From: Candidatus Kapaibacterium sp. | GTDB taxonomy: Bacteria; Bacteroidota; Ignavibacteria; Kapaibacteriales; Kapaibacteriaceae | DNA length: 6,023 nt | NCBI GenBank assembly: GCA_030830285.1 | Contig: JAURNF010000105.1 | Location: 1 to 6,023, forward strand | Direction: 5' to 3' | Part shown: piece by piece, positions 5,931 to 6,023 of the stretch | Position numbering within the stretch: position 1 is the stretch's first letter | Layout of the letters: each line of letters begins with the position of its first letter | Notes under the pieces: model-generated | Seen by the model: the letters and a program-made list of their open reading frames with translations, nothing else | Told to the model about the DNA's origin: nothing | Database searches by the model: none | Program-made: the position numbers and the translations under genes

Positions 5931-6023
5931 TTACTGGCGTGGACGCCACGGCACATCGGCAACGCCGAGTGACGCGTTGGCAGCGCGCGCAGCAGTAAAC
6001 AAGTAGTCGGACAGACGATTGAG
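5931..6023 (-). CDS. PduO-type cob(I)alamin adenosyltransferase, C-terminal fragment (N-terminus beyond right edge)
   Basis: Only the last 30 codons and the TAA stop lie in the window. They read LNRLSDYLFTAARAAN, then a short tail with GVADVPWRP. The LNRLSDxLFxxARxAN signature followed by a V-x-W-(R/K) tail is the C-terminal helix of PduO/MMAB-type ATP:corrinoid adenosyltransferases, which transfer the 5'-deoxyadenosyl group of ATP to cob(I)alamin to make coenzyme B12. The fragment is short but the motif is distinctive, and the frame runs open to the edge. The gene converges on rsmB with 10 bp between the two stop codons. No gene symbol is given because several (pduO, yvqK, cobO) are used for this family. 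Confidence 0.8.
   Translation of the reverse strand, partial: LNRLSDYLFTAARAANASLGVADVPWRPRQ

Noticed and set aside
5935..5948. Hairpin TGGCGT/ACGCCA as a bidirectional terminator
   Set aside because: It is inside coding sequence and has no T tract on either side.

Overview
The window carries parts or all of five genes on a background of about 50% GC, with very little non-coding DNA. From left to right they are: a prolipoprotein diacylglyceryl transferase gene (lgt, minus strand, running off the left edge); a large exported protein made of a PD40 beta-propeller, a carboxypeptidase-regulatory-like sandwich and two OmpA domains (minus); an outer-membrane beta-barrel protein (minus); an rsmB-type 16S rRNA cytosine-5 methyltransferase (plus, complete); and the C-terminal end of a PduO-type corrinoid adenosyltransferase (minus, running off the right edge).

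The organism looks like a diderm of the Bacteroidota/Chlorobiota group, possibly an Ignavibacteria- or Kapabacteria-like lineage. This rests on the PD40 plus CRD plus OmpA architecture, the PorT/OMP_b-brl_2-style barrel beside it, poor Shine-Dalgarno sequences and TAnnTTTG-like boxes just upstream of two start codons. It is an inference from style, not an identification.

The central minus-strand pair (barrel, then 113 bp, then PD40-CRD-OmpA-OmpA) is the most distinctive part. The barrel would sit in the outer membrane, and the large protein could act as a periplasmic scaffold gripping peptidoglycan through one or both OmpA domains. A perfect hairpin after the large gene probably ends this unit, and lgt starts 20 bp beyond it. 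rsmB diverges from the barrel gene over a short region with overlapping -10-like hexamers on both strands, and converges on the cobalamin gene with only 10 bp between the stop codons.

I found no tRNA or rRNA, CRISPR array, insertion sequence or other mobile element. Three genes are ordinary housekeeping or cofactor genes. The candidate novelty is confined to the tandem-OmpA protein, its barrel neighbour and the apparently leaderless starts. I see no convincing evidence for a wholly new system.
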